In this document: positions 51,511 to 63,174 of the stretch, piece by piece
Numbering within the stretch: the stretch's first letter is position 1
Layout: the number at the start of each line of letters is the position of its first letter
NCBI GenBank assembly: GCA_032433595.1
Contig: JASWJB010000006.1
Location: forward strand, 124,001 to 188,000
Length of the DNA stretch: 64,000 bases
Source: Conoideocrella luteorostrata
Lineage: Eukaryota; Ascomycota; Sordariomycetes; Hypocreales; Clavicipitaceae
Direction of reading: 5' to 3'
Program-made: the position numbers and the translations under genes
Notes under the pieces: generated by a model
The model's input: the letters and a program-made list of their open reading frames with translations, nothing else
Told to the model about the DNA's origin: nothing
The model's database searches: none

Positions 51511-51699
51511 TTTTACAACTTACCCAGCCTCACGCTGCAATTGCGGCTCAACTCTGCGGTTTGGACTTTTGCCCAGAAAATGCGAACGACCGAACATTGA
51601 CGAATGTTCACCCAATTAATGGCCGGGGGAACACTATCCACACATCACTCAAGCAGTCGTCTGACCTGCTAACAAACCGAAAACGAGGATTCTCACATT

Positions 51700-51950
51700 C
51701 TCATTGATGTAGCTTACTGCAAGAGTTCTTCCATTTCTGCAAAGAACTCCATCATGTGGCCGGGCGCAACACCACCTGATTCGACACCTTTGAAGAAGTC
51801 GATTGCAGCGGAAAGAAGCTACAAGCCGTCACTCTTGACAAGCATGGCAAGACCCCATCTGCCTGGGTATCTGCCTGCGACTTGAGAAGTATCCCAAAAG
51901 GCTCTGCATGGGATTGGATGATATCCAAATCTCAGTTCGGCTAGCTTTGA
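51700..51950 (+). pseudogene. Coding-like fragment with in-frame TGA, unknown family
   Basis: One plus frame has protein-like composition on both sides of an in-frame TGA: EFFHFCKELHHVAGRNTT before, and VDCSGKKLQAV, GKTPSAWVSACDLRSIPKG and AWDWMISKS after. CGA->TGA would explain the stop. No start, splice site or family was recognised. Probably a relic of a small Cys-containing protein. Confidence 0.3.
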
Positions 51951-54115
51951 GAGTGAAGCTCATATTCTGGGCATTGGGACGCTATCATGATTGGACTGTC
52001 AGTGCCCCTGATATGCCATGTCACTACAATATTCATGTGATTCTGTGAGGCTGTATCCGGTCGGTATCGGCCTATTATTGGTCAATATTCCCTGGATTGG
52101 CCATGATTAAGGCGGACGATACGCCGATTGTGACTCCATGTTCACATAGCTACATGTAGTGGCTAGGCCCTGTTGAGTTCCTATGATGTCTCTCGCTATC
52201 GGGTAAGCACACTCGACAGCCGTGACTTGCCAGCCATTCGTATGGCGGAGAAGTTAGATCTCTACGTTCTATGGACTACCGCGTGCCTCTCATAATCTTG
52301 CGCCCGGTCACCATGCTTACTCGCCAACACATCAGAGACTTGTCAAAATGTACCGGAATTTAATGGGGTGAAAGTTAGCAGCAAGGGGTGGCCGTCATGT
52401 ACTAGACTCAAACTTTTGAGGTCCCAAACGCATTTGCTTGCACCTTGCCCATTTAAAATAAACAGCCCCAGACAAATTCCATCACGCTTTTTCGTAGTCT
52501 CTCGTTGCATTTACTTTGTGCGGCTCAGCCAGTTGATTTTTAGCAACATCGAGCACCACAGCGCTCCAGTTCCTGACAAAGTTAGGTTCTTCGAGAGCAC
52601 ATCCTTTTTGTCTATTTACAGTTTCCACCATTGCAAATATGCCCTCAGGACAAGCTGTTTACGACGGGTAATGGCGATATGTGGCAGCACCAACTTACTG
52701 GGTGGGTTTTGCTAACCTTGTAACCTCAGGTCGGCCCCGACGAAGCCAGGCCACAAGTACACGAACCACGGGCGGCCTGCCGGTTCTGGCGATCAAAACC
52801 TTCCCAACAACCGCCTTTCTCATTACTTCTCCCAAGATCCTTATTCAGCGCCTCTGGACGCAGCGACTCGCCATGCCGCCGTTATCGACCAACTTGCAGC
52901 AGTTGAGGCAGCGTTCAAACGCTCTTGATATCACCAAACGATACACAATGTTTCACTATCGAACAAGACGATTTGGATATATTTAAATTTTTTTTGCGTT
53001 ATGAATTGAAGTCAGTACCTAAAAGATGCTCCTCTCACGCAACACACTTTGTGAGGGATACGACGCTCGTTGGTAGTCTTGCCATCGCATGCACATCGTC
53101 ATAAAAAGAGAAGAGCTTGTAAGCTACTGGCGGAGGGGAAGTTTCTTATATATTTATACATTTATGTATGTATGTATAAAAGGGTATATCCCGGCTGGAA
53201 ACATGAGGCGCCATCAGGCGCTATGTTGACTACGGTTCATGAATATATATTTTGTGTTGCCACGTTCTTTCCGGCGTTACTGGCATTGGCATTCCCAACC
53301 CTGCAATCGCTCCGTGACGAAGCCAAACTTGCTGGAAGACAAAAATTACGCCAAAGTGGCTAAAGACTATTTATGCATCCTATCGATGGAGTCCGAGCCA
53401 ATTCTCACCGGAAAGCCCACCAACTCTAGGAGCCAAGATTCCCCAGAAACATAATCTTAACCGATCCATCATACTATGCCGATAACCTCACCGAGAAAGC
53501 TTGCGGGGAAACTCTATGCAGCAGCTCCTTCACCGCTTTTGTGTGTCTGCCAGAGCAGCCTCATCCTACTGGCGCCCAATGTCATTCGCATCCCTGGAAT
53601 TAACCGTCTAGATTATGTGCTGAACTGTTTAACTGGGCATCTCCTACAAAACACGACCTAGCAGTACTCAGCAGTGAAGATCCGCATATGGCAATCCCGT
53701 CCCATCCGTAGCGCCAGCAATCCATGTTATGGGCTTGGGTAGAAAGGCACGATAAGCAGCACCGAAGACTCTCGGTCTTAGAGCAGCAGAAGCAGCAGCG
53801 TTCATGCTGCAGGATTTTTGTGACCCAAGCAAAGAGCATGGATTTCCTACACATTCATGCATCAAGGTGATATTCTCGAGGAGAAAATACGGGGAACAAT
53901 AGGCCGCCATAAGCCCCACGGAACAGGGCGTAAGCACGACGATGGGGCAGACGAGACGCCTGCTCGAGGGACAATTGGGAGCAGGTCGGACACGTAGCAA
54001 GTCAACGATTGGAAGCAGGTGAGCAGAGTTAGGAGCATCGGCTTCGAAGGCATTATTTTTTTTATTGAAGTGGAGATGGAGGATGTCAATATTAATACAT
54101 CAAGAACCCGATTCA
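51951..54115. other. Gene-poor stretch, second half, with one exon-like piece
   Basis: A frame at about 52731-52926 preceded by the acceptor-like TAACCTCAG reads HKYTNHGRPAGSGDQNL, SHYFSQDPYSAPLDA and IDQLAAVEAAFKRS before a stop; it looks like a last exon whose gene is otherwise unrecognisable. An AT-rich TATG microsatellite is at about 53145-53180. Nothing else supported. Confidence 0.35.
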
Positions 54116-55405
54116 TTACTCAGTTGATGGAAGAGTCTTTCCTAGACCAAGTCTCTCCAAAGTACTGGGAAATGTTTTCGGGTCTGTAGAGTTTGTGTCC
54201 ACCACATAAGTCTTTGGTGTCTTGTCCACTAAGAGTCGGATAAGATCCGGTCGCATGTAGTGACCGCCCTGCGTACATAACTCCATGTCAGCATGCGTCA
54301 CGTCTGAAGGAACCGGGGTACATACAAAGTCGGCAAGACGCTTGGTGAGCAAATTCTCGTCCAAATCGATGTCAACGATAATCAGTCCCTCAAACGTCTT
54401 GCTTGGGTCTTCGACGGCGCGAAACCCGTCGGGGCGGTAGATTCGCGAAAAGCCGTTGCCAATAACTGCCGCCTCCGCCTCCACCGCCGCCTCGTCATTC
54501 TGCAGCCGCACTGGGAGGTTGAGACGGGCACCTTCGCGGGTGACAACCTGCGTTGGAGCCAATGTCCATGTTCCAGTTTCGTAAGCATAAGCCGGTGTGA
54601 CAAGCTCCGATTGAACTTCAGAGATGTTGGTGTATGGGTCGGGATACTTCAGGGTTGAAGCAGGTGGGTAGACCGGCCAGGCAGCAACGTGGACCTGCTC
54701 GTGCAGGGAACAACTAAGAGCTTTGAGGAATGGGTTCATCTGTACACGTCAGCACTCAATTCTACAGTATTGATACCATTTGGCGTCTGCAACATACATT
54801 TTCCCAGCAGTTAAGGTGGCCAAGGGCGCCAATCTCGGTCTCGACCACAGTATCGAGAGAATCACCCGATCCCTCGCCAAAAACAAGACGCTCCACATGA
54901 GTAGGCTTGATCTTGCGGCGGTGATTGATAACTGTTCCGGTGGGGTCAATGATGATCTGGGCCATGTAAAGGCTGTTTCCATCAATCTCCGAGTATCCCA
55001 GGGAGACGTAGATATGGGCGGCTTTCGTGGCCTCTCTGATGCGTCGCATTTCATCGGAGTCCGGCCGGAGACTATTCTGATGGTACTGTTTCAAAAGCGG
55101 CAAAGAGTCCTGGTAGTTGACGCGCCATTGCCAGTATGGATATCTTGAATGGGTGTTAGCACTGTAAATGAGCAGGTTTTCGCCTGAAGATCATACCCAG
55201 GAATCCCTATTACATGTCAGTGCTGGCGTACGAAACGGGTAAATAAGCGTCACTTACATGTTTCAGGAAAGGCGATGAGCTTGCAGCCCTTTTCCCCCGC
55301 CTCGCGGATTAAGTCGATGGTCTTCTTGACAGACTTTTCGAGGTTGAACCATCCTGGTTCGGCTTGAACACAGGCAGCTTTGTACTGGCGGATGCTGGCG
55401 GGCAT
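54116..55405 (-). CDS. Nitrilase / cyanide hydratase family protein
   Basis: Four-exon model complement(join(54116..54739, 54798..55143, 55197..55206, 55258..55405)), 375 residues. The catalytic triad of the nitrilase superfamily is present: Glu48 (IAFPETW), Lys130 ([12 protein letters not shown]) and Cys165 ([11 protein letters not shown]). The second exon is only 10 nt and is needed to restore ETWIPGYPYW. The family hydrolyses nitriles to acids or, in fungal cyanide hydratases, HCN to formamide; members form spiral filaments through a C-terminal tail, which is also present here ([10 protein letters not shown] end). Length fits cyanide hydratase/aliphatic nitrilase. Which substrate it uses cannot be told from sequence. 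A TATA-like box lies about 90 bp upstream of the start. Confidence 0.9.
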
Positions 55406-55490
55406 GGTAGCTCAAGGTTGGTTGTAGAATAATTGACGAATTGAATTGATGAAGCTTGATGGCCTATACAGCAACGCCTCGCGCTGCATC

Positions 55491-55497
55491 TTATATA
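55491..55497 (-). promoter_or_regulatory. TATA box of nitrilase gene
   Basis: TATATAA on the minus strand, 86 bp before the ATG at 55405. Confidence 0.5.
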
Positions 55498-57173
55498 ACA
55501 AGAACTCCTGGACCCTTCGGAGAAAAGTTCTGGTCATCGCACGGGCAGGGCAATCGAAGTCCCGGCGTCAAAACGTCAGCATCGGCCGCGTTTCGGGATC
55601 GGTGCCATAGACGCCATACGGAAAGTTCTATTATTGCCTGCATTGTTAACTTTGAGCGGAAGCTTGATGTCGGCATCCCACATTACAGATGAATCCTTTT
55701 TTTCGGCTTGTCGCGAAAACATTACGGGATGACTAAGTATTCACGGCCCGGGCCGAAGGTGCAGCGTGTGGCGTGTTCCAGCAAAAAGCTCCGGTGCGTT
55801 GTAATTGCTACTTCACGAACCTGAGGCACTCACAAAAACAACCGGGAATCACGCCACTTGGGAGTTGCCTCGGACGCAGTGAGCTGTGGAAACTCGGTCA
55901 TGTGCGCCACGGTATCAGGTTCTAGATGCCGACAGAACGCCGACAAGCGATTTTAGGCCCACGGCTTGCTTAAGCGACGCTGCGTCACTACTTGCGGTGG
56001 GGGGACTGGTTATCGGCTTGCTCTTTGTCTTGTCTGGGACATGCTTCCATTTAGTCTCTAAGACCAGATGGTGTGCTCTGTACGGAGTACTCCGTATTGT
56101 GATACATGTTCTATTTATTTGGCTTGGAAGCGACTCTTCCCAGCTTTCTTTTCACCATTCGCGCCCAAGCACCGCAAAAAGAGGCTCTTTAGCATGAAGA
56201 AGTACGGAGTAGAAGGCTTTTAACTGCGCGATGATCTGCAACAATCCGCTGTTCTAAACGCATCAACGTCATGAGCGCAAACTCACTATCGCGCTAGCGA
56301 GAAGAAGAAAAATTATGTCTAGATTGTGTTTAATCAATATCGTCCACTTCGATACGCTTTGGTGTGTTTTTCACCAGCAAAACCCATCCCAGACTGAGTT
56401 TTAAGGTTGTGTGCCGGCGAAGCTGCTCGCCCGCCAGTTAGTACCACTTTCCTTTCTCAGAAAAATTGGTCATACTAAATGGATCAACTCGCTCGGAGAT
56501 TCAAGAAAAACTGTCTTCTCGCACACAGCCCCGGTGTCTTTGGAAGGTACCCATTATGCAAATTGTACTGTTTTGAAGAGTGTTTGCTGCTGACAAGCAC
56601 ATGAGGAGCTGCTCAATCATTTGGTTTGCTTGATTGAAAGAACTCCAAAGGGTCAATATTACTTTAACAAGAGGCGGTTTCTTCCTTCAAATGGCCTAAG
56701 TGTTCAGAAAGCTCATTGCTTTTCTCATTCTATGCATGCGGCTTCGATGTCGCCTCGCAGAACGTTTGAGAGTACATGTTACTGCCGAGATGATTATTGT
56801 TTCAGCCTAGATTAAGTTTTGCTGGCGTTTGCTGGCGCATTGCCTATTCTCATGCTTCTTTCTCTGGGAAGTTATTTTAAAAGTCGCGATCCTTCGTGCT
56901 AGCGACGCTAGTAACGCTAGAGGTAGCCGAAGATAATAGTGCTCCTTGCGTAATAATTTTTTCCCCAAGAGCAAAGCGATGTTATGAGCTATTGTTGCGG
57001 GCATCGTATTATGGGACACAGCAGGGATAGCAGCAACATAATAGTAGCGGTAATAATAAGTGGTTTCTTTTATCGAACTACCGCCTGTAGAAATTTTTGC
57101 TACCTTATCATTGTACCAGCGCCTTCTCCCTTTCCATCTTTATGTTATTTAAATGTTATTTTCAGAAACAAAC
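55498..57173. other. Intergenic, includes 16-bp palindrome
   Basis: No gene recognised. It contains the perfect palindrome at 56081-56096 and another TACGGAGTA at 56203. The part after 56900 may contain an unrecognised first exon (signal peptide) of the RNase-like gene. Confidence 0.4.
56081..56096. repeat. Perfect 16-bp palindrome TACGGAGTACTCCGTA
   Basis: Two copies of the dispersed 9-mer overlap head to head, giving a perfect palindrome. Confidence 0.85.
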
Positions 57174-57789
57174 ATGAATCTTTTTCGATCTGTAACATCC
57201 ATTCTATGCCCAACAGACTTCCTTTGCCAGACTGCTTGGGAGAGCCCTACCATGAGGCTTGCATGTCAAACGGCCGAAACATGCCCTGCAATATCATTGT
57301 GCCCTCCAATCCGTTCCCCAGTAAGTCGATACTACGTTCAGCAGCAGAACGGGTTTTTTCAACAATACCTAATCGATTTCATAGTATGTAACGTGTGTAG
57401 CTACTTCCGCGATCGACCCTATCAACGACCCCACTAAAGAATACACCGTGAATACAACCAAAGCGCTGGAGCAAGCTATAAAGGCAGGCGTGAAGCGAGG
57501 GAAGAAAAACTATCCTAGAAGGTTTTATAACAAGAAAAGACTTAAATTCCATGTCCCCACCTGCGACAGGCGAAGCGCCAAGCTGCTTTCCTGGCCCATT
57601 TACTGGGTTGGCGAAGACAGTAATCGCGAGTGGCAGCTATATGACAAGCCTTGGGAAGATAAAAACATGGGAACGCCAATTCATGTCGTGTACATGAGCT
57701 GCCGAGGCGCTGCGCTATTTTGCGGCATCGTTGTTCACAACATGGTCACTACACCGGAATGGGGGGTTAATTATGAGCTTTGTATCTAA
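57174..57789 (+). CDS. RNase T1/N1-fold-like protein lacking most catalytic residues (5' end uncertain)
   Basis: Supported exons 57174..57320 and 57385..57789 (183 residues if the ATG at 57174 is used); the intron has GTAAGT donor, TTCATAG acceptor and phase 0. The 134-residue second part aligns in style with microbial guanyl RNases: EYTVNTTKALEQAIKAG, KNYPRRFYNKKRLKF, LLSWPIYWVG, PIHVVYMS, ALFCGIVVHNM and a closing ELC. Compared with RNase T1, His40 is Arg94, Glu58 is Ser118 and Arg77 is His149; only His92 (His167) remains. Cysteines suggest an extracellular protein, but no signal peptide is seen, so the first exon is probably missing or different. RNase-like non-catalytic secreted proteins are known effectors in powdery mildew (RALPH group); a similar role here is inference. 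It could instead be a decaying gene. Confidence 0.45.
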
Positions 57790-58879
57790 AATTCATTGAC
57801 AGCTGATAGTACCTTTTAAGGAAAAATATTCTAATGAGCCTAGAGTTATTTAATAGAGCTTCTATTACTAAAGTATGCCTAACGATTATGCAACTCGAAG
57901 TGAGGTTTCCGGCCAGCAACTGCAGACTTGGCAATCAGGATGTAGATTTTGGTGGTCGAACACGGTCCCGTATGACACCACGAGCATACTCGAATTATAA
58001 GCCAGAGTTCAAGTACAAGGGGTTGTCGAGTAAATAGAATACAAGGACTCTTCCGGTCGTCAGATTGACGATAGCTGCTTCAGACGTGACAGCCAGAGAT
58101 AAATTTGACAAGTAATGCACTCTGGCGAGAAATACTGAAGTGCCTATTAAGTCATTCCCGGGGTTTTTTTTTTTTTTTTTTTGCATGGGTTCACTAACTA
58201 CCGTAACTACTCCGTAAAATACTCGCAATTACCCAGACCCCCCTGCGTAGTATAGCTGGCAGGCTCGTCAGCAGCGTGCTGTGGGTAGTTTTTGCGGACA
58301 AGCAGGGCACTGGTCGGAACGTTTCTATCAAACCTCTTGCAATTTGCTACCGAGTACGAAGTGCAATATGTAGCATTGAGAATTTGGACACTTGTTGGTG
58401 CGGGAAGATGAGTTGCGAAAGTACTTTATGTCTCTGTTCACACGGAGTACGGAGTACGTGCAAGGTGCGTAGCTACCGTCCAAAATAGTGTCTCACACCA
58501 CAGCGCAGTCTGAGCCGGTTAGCCGATTATTGGCTCAGCCGCAGCACCAATATTGTACTCGTCAGGCCGGCAGCTGCAGCTGAGGCGCCCAGAACGTTCT
58601 TGCAACGCGCGGGGATTCGCTCTAGAAGTGCTAGGAGCTCGTGTGCAGCTGAGTGGGATGTCAGTCATAACTAGTCAATAGTAAGACAGTCTATCGCCTG
58701 CGCACGAAGCTATTCTTGTTTGCCACGGGTTAGATGTCTTGAGCGAAGGACACACGTAGAAGAGCCGGCCAGGTCTTTTCGCCCTTATTTAACCATCAGC
58801 TTGTAAGTAACCTGCTGCTGCTGTCCCTCCATCTCCTACGTAGGTTTTTGTTTTTAAGCGACGACGAAATATAAGCACC
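57790..58879. other. Intergenic, nothing recognised
   Basis: Contains a T19 run at 58164-58182 and two copies of the dispersed 9-mer (58208, 58448). The last 100 bp form the leader of the membrane-protein gene. Confidence 0.4.
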
Positions 58880-60787
58880 ATGAAGACAACGGCGAAAACG
58901 GGGACGAAAACGAAGACGACATCGTCCAAGTCACGCAATCCCGGACTGCCCGTCATTTTTGCCGTCTTTTCAGCAACACTCCCGTTGCTGGCCTTCGCCC
59001 TAGTGTTGCTCTTTCTGATATTGTTCAACAGCGTAAATCACCAAGCGATTACCGCCGAGTTGGCTCCCGATGGCGGTGCTGAACCAATCAGTACCTGGGT
59101 GTTTTATGTCAAGTATGATGCCACGCGGCTCATGACGGTGGCATCATGGGCGAGCAATTGGGCTCCTTCGGTTCCCGGAGCGGTAATGACACTGTATTCT
59201 TTGCGAGTCGCTCGAGCGCTGAGGGAGAGCTCCAGAATGAAGCAGGACGACCAATTGCCTTCTCCGTGGCAGCTCGCCGTGCTCTTGAACATGTTGACGG
59301 GGGCGAAGAGCTCTCTCTATGCGTGGAATCCTTTTAGATCCTGGAGGAAGCGGGAAAAAGGTGTCGCGATTGTGAACTCGGTCGGATGCGTTTTCCTAGT
59401 CGCTGTATTGCTTGGGTATGGTGTTGCCACATCTCTAACAGTGCCCTTCACTTGGTAAGCTGTTTAACACATCAGCAGTTACGGTGTCTGGGCAGCAGAC
59501 ACATGGCTTCATGTCACGACCAAAACTGTGTCTCTCGCGCTGCATGAGCTGCCTTCCGACCCCAAAAAGTCGTACGGCCGAGCCTTGAAGGAAAACTGCA
59601 CGTCCTTCCTCGACTTCCCGGTTGGATCGCCCTGTCGGCCGTCAAACCAGTTCGACAGAGAGCCCTATCTTGTGTTCAACAACATCTCGACCTCTAATCA
59701 GATCTTGCGTAGTTCATTCGGCAGCAGCACCTACTGGTTCATGACGAGCCCGAAGTTAGGTACGAGTGGTGACTTCACGGCGTCAACCACGGCGCTGACC
59801 TCGCAATGCCAACCTACTGGATCCCGATGCTTTTCACAAAACAATCAGTTCGAGATCAACTGCAGTGAACTTTTCGAGATGAACACACTGCGGGGCAATG
59901 CGTCTGCGAAATCGTTCGAGACGAGGCAGGGCTTTCCCCTCATCTCGACGTGGTTTGCGGATGCGCAGTTCACGACGTTGTTTGAGCCGAGCCCGGTCTA
60001 CAACATCACGGCTGTGTCGCCGAACATCACGGCACATCCGCCCATCTCTCATTCCGCGAACCCATTCTACGTTGGGATAGCGGGCAACTTCCCAGCCATT
60101 GACAACAGCATGAGAAGTGCGTTCGGCAGCGGCGGCTCAGGGTTCCAGATGATCAACAACCAGGTGTTGTTTGCACTGACGTGCACTGTTTCGGTGTACA
60201 CGATTGAGTTCACCATGGTCAAAGGCAGTGTTGTGTCACTAAAACAGAGTATCCCCCCACCGAGCCTGGCGAACACGCTCCTCGTGCAGTCCGCCTACTC
60301 GAGCCTAGGGGGGATCACCGACCTCGGGAATTTCCTCGGAACAGCAGCCGTTCGTGCCTCAATTCAGGACGGCACTGCGAGTTTCATCTCGTCGATGGAG
60401 GAAGGGCTGGGCAGGGGCATATTGTCGGAGATGACAACAGCTCTGGAGCCTGCGACGAATATCCGAGAACAGCTGCATTCTGTTGTCCAGGTAGCGCGTG
60501 TGCCTATGGTGCCGCTCTACTTTTTCCTGGCTGTGACCCTGCTGCTCTTCCTCTACGGCGTGACATTCTCGGTCATTGCCGTGAGGTACAGCTCTCCGTC
60601 ATTGAAGTACATCCGGCAGCGCCTCGGGGTCGACGGCATTGTTGCCATCTGGTGCAAGGTTGCGAGATACGACGCCCCCGATATAGATGTCGACCAGTCA
60701 TTCTACGAGGAGGATGCGCCAAAGGAATCTAAGGTCCCGAGGGTGGGACTGGATGCAAAGTCAAATACATTTCAAGTGTTACTTTAG
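58880..60787 (+). CDS. Large fungal membrane protein, unknown function
   Basis: Model join(58880..59415, 59479..60787), 614 residues; the intron is 63 bp. I placed its donor at GTATGG (59416) because the later GTAAGC would leave a 24-bp intron; the join reads AVLLGYGVWAADTWLH. Layout: a Lys/Thr-rich cytosolic start, helix at about 25-48 (VIFAVFSATLPLLAFALVLL), a second hydrophobic stretch near 90-105, a helix at about 168-188, then a 320-residue probably extracytoplasmic region with several N-x-S/T sites (NCTSF, NISTS, NASAK, NITAV, NITAH) and paired cysteines, a helix near 540-565 (VPLYFFLAVTLLLFLYGVTF) and a cytosolic tail. I recognise it as a fungal conserved hypothetical type but know no function. 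High-GC, C/G-ending codons suggest an ordinary core-genome gene. Confidence 0.7.
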
Positions 60788-61302
60788 CGAATTCTATGAT
60801 GCGCGCTCGATGAGCAGAGTTTACAGTTGTGGCTGACTACGCTGGGAAGAACCAAATTATTTACTCCGTAACCCAATCAGAACTAATTCTACATGGTAAA
60901 CTTTGACTCATCCACTAGAGAGTGGTACGAAACCGCGATCCTGGTCGCTCCCATTCATTGCTCGAGAGAATGGCCCTCGTCTGCCCAACCCTGCAAGTAA
61001 TCGACGGGCCTCGATCACTCAGCTGCGACCACATTCTGCCACATAAAACTTCGGGTTGATAGTTTCAAGGCCCCAGGGTACACGCATTGCATTAAGTTAT
61101 AATATTGTACATCATACAGTAAATCGTATACATTCTCTGTTCTATGATCTATACCTGGTGCTTATGAATGAGCTGAGTTGGTTTTTACTTTCCCGACGCC
61201 AAACAAGTCCGAGATGTCCAATCACAACCACCATAACAAACAACTAATTAATACACCATCCACTAATTAATCCCTGTGTAAATAATCCATCATAATCCTC
61301 CC
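60788..61302. other. Intergenic between convergent genes
   Basis: 3' flanks of two convergent genes; one TACTCCGTA at 60862. AATTAATAC/ACTAATTAATCC repeats near 61244-61271 are AT-rich 3'-end sequence. Confidence 0.4.
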
Positions 61303-63077
61303 TCATTCCTCAGAAACCGTATCCGCCGGAACAGTCTTAGGCTTCTTAACGCTCCGCCACTCGACGCACATGCCAGCAATTAGCTGCGCAAATGCAAGCG
61401 CCAGAGCACAATAAAAGATGCGCGTTACTGCGTAGTTGTATGCATCAGTAACGTTTCCTAAGTATTGCGAGGGAACCACGCGATGCAGGTCCGTGGCGCC
61501 GGTATTCACAATTCTCATGGCATCCAGTCCGGACAAGCCGCTCAACTTCTTCACCAGCAAAGTCGAGAGGATGGTTTGGCCGACTGCAACGAATATAGCC
61601 CCGCCTAGCTGCTGGGCAAAGAAGATGATGGAGACACCCATGGAAATATCTTCTTTGGCGAGAGTAGTCTGCACTGCAAGCCCAGGGGACTGCATGCCGA
61701 GTCCTATACCAAAACCAGTCAGGAACTGGTAGGCGATCCATTTGGGGGATCCAGTGAAAGGAGTAAAAGTCGTCAAGAGACCTTCGCCGATGCATGCTAT
61801 GGAAGGGCCGATGATCATGAAGGGGGCGTAGTAGCCAATTCTTTGGGTGAGTGCACCCGACAATATTGTGGCGACAACAAGACTAAGAACAAGGGGGATT
61901 GTGTAAATGCCAGATTCGACTGGATCGACATCTTTCGCTACTTGGACTATAAAGGGTGTTAGAAGTTGTCGTTTTTTGAATGGGGGATGGTAACCCCCCG
62001 GGGGAGGGACTGGGCCGACTTACACCACAGAGGTAGATAATAAACGCCAAGTATCATGCCGCCGGACAAAAACAGCATGTAGAAGGTTGAGACAAGCATT
62101 GTGCGCTGCTTGATGAGTCTCACGGGCAACGTAGCCGTCTCAGGCATCTTCACCTGTATACCGGCAAATGCAATACCAGTCAAGCCAAACATGACGAACA
62201 GCAGAATAATCCGCCAGTTTGCCCAAGCATACGTCGATCCACCCCACTGCAGCGCCAGCAAGAGGCACACCACTGACGGCACGAAGAAGAATGTTCCCAA
62301 GGGATCGAGTCGCATTATCTGCTGCTTCACCGTGGCAGGCTCTTCCTTAGGAGGCGCCGGATGCATGAATATGTATAAAAGAGTGAAGGACACCGCGCCA
62401 ACGGGGAGGTTCATGTAGAAGCACCATCTCCACGTGGCATGTTGAGTAAAAGCACCGCCGATGAGGGGCCCAACAACAGATGAAATGCCAAATACCATGC
62501 CGAAGATGCCCTGGAACATAGGACGCTTATGGAGAGGAACCATGGGGATGATGGACATCATGGCGCCGGTCCAGATACCAGCCGCTCCTACACCTGCAAT
62601 CGAGCGGCCGATGATGAAGGCGATTGAGGTGGGGGCAGCGCCACATATCGCCGAGCCGACCTCGAAGATGATAATGGTGATCAGGAACGTCCACCGGATG
62701 CTGTAGAAGCGATAGATGCGGCCGAACAATAGCTGGCATGCGGATGTAGTGAGCATGTAGGACGAGCCATACCAGCCAATGTCTCCGAGACTTTTGAACT
62801 CGTCTGTGATTCTAGGAATAGCGGTGGCGAGAATCGTACGGTCAAGCGCTACGATGAACATGGACACGAAGATTGATAAGACAATAAGCCAGAATTTGAG
62901 CGTCTTCGGCTGGTAGTTCTTCTCAGCTTCGGGGTCGTAGCCAGGACCTGTTCTTGGCGATTTCTCCACGTCGGGCTCTGAGTGACCTAAAGCTGGAGCT
63001 CCATCCTGCGTCTCTTTTGGCGGAGAGACATTGGTTTTCTCGGTGTGGCCGTCAGCATTCTCGTTGGGCGAGGCCAT
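61303..63077 (-). CDS. MFS multidrug-type transporter, DHA2 (14-helix) family
   Basis: Model complement(join(61303..61946, 62024..63077)), 565 residues; the 77-bp intron falls in PLW|FQVAK. A hydrophilic N-terminus (1-60) precedes helix 1 (FWLIVLSIFVSMFIVALDRTILATAIP), which carries the DHA2 motif LDxTIxxxAxP. Then WYGSSYMLTTSACQLLFGRIY, GRSIAGVGAAGIWTGAM (motif B, conserved Arg), SVVGPLIGGAFTQHATWRWCFYMNLP (antiporter motif C region) and GFGIGLGMQSPGLAVQTTL in the second half. Family role: proton-coupled export of toxins, drugs or secondary metabolites at the plasma membrane. No biosynthetic cluster lies next to it here, so the substrate is unknown. A TATA-like sequence lies about 90 bp upstream. 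Confidence 0.9.
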
Positions 63078-63165
63078 CTTGCGCGGTTAGTACGACAGGT
63101 GTGATGCAAGTTGCGATGGAAGGGTCCACTCGATGAGACGCGACGCAGCAACTGATGCTATGCAA

Positions 63166-63174
63166 AATATATAA
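63166..63174 (-). promoter_or_regulatory. Possible TATA box of DHA2 transporter
   Basis: AT-only stretch reading TATATATTT on the minus strand, about 90 bp upstream of the ATG at 63077. Confidence 0.35.

Noticed and set aside
59455..59478. GTAAGC donor with CAG acceptor giving a 24-bp intron in the membrane-protein gene.
   Set aside because: Too short for a fungal intron; the GTATGG donor at 59416 gives 63 bp and better protein continuity.
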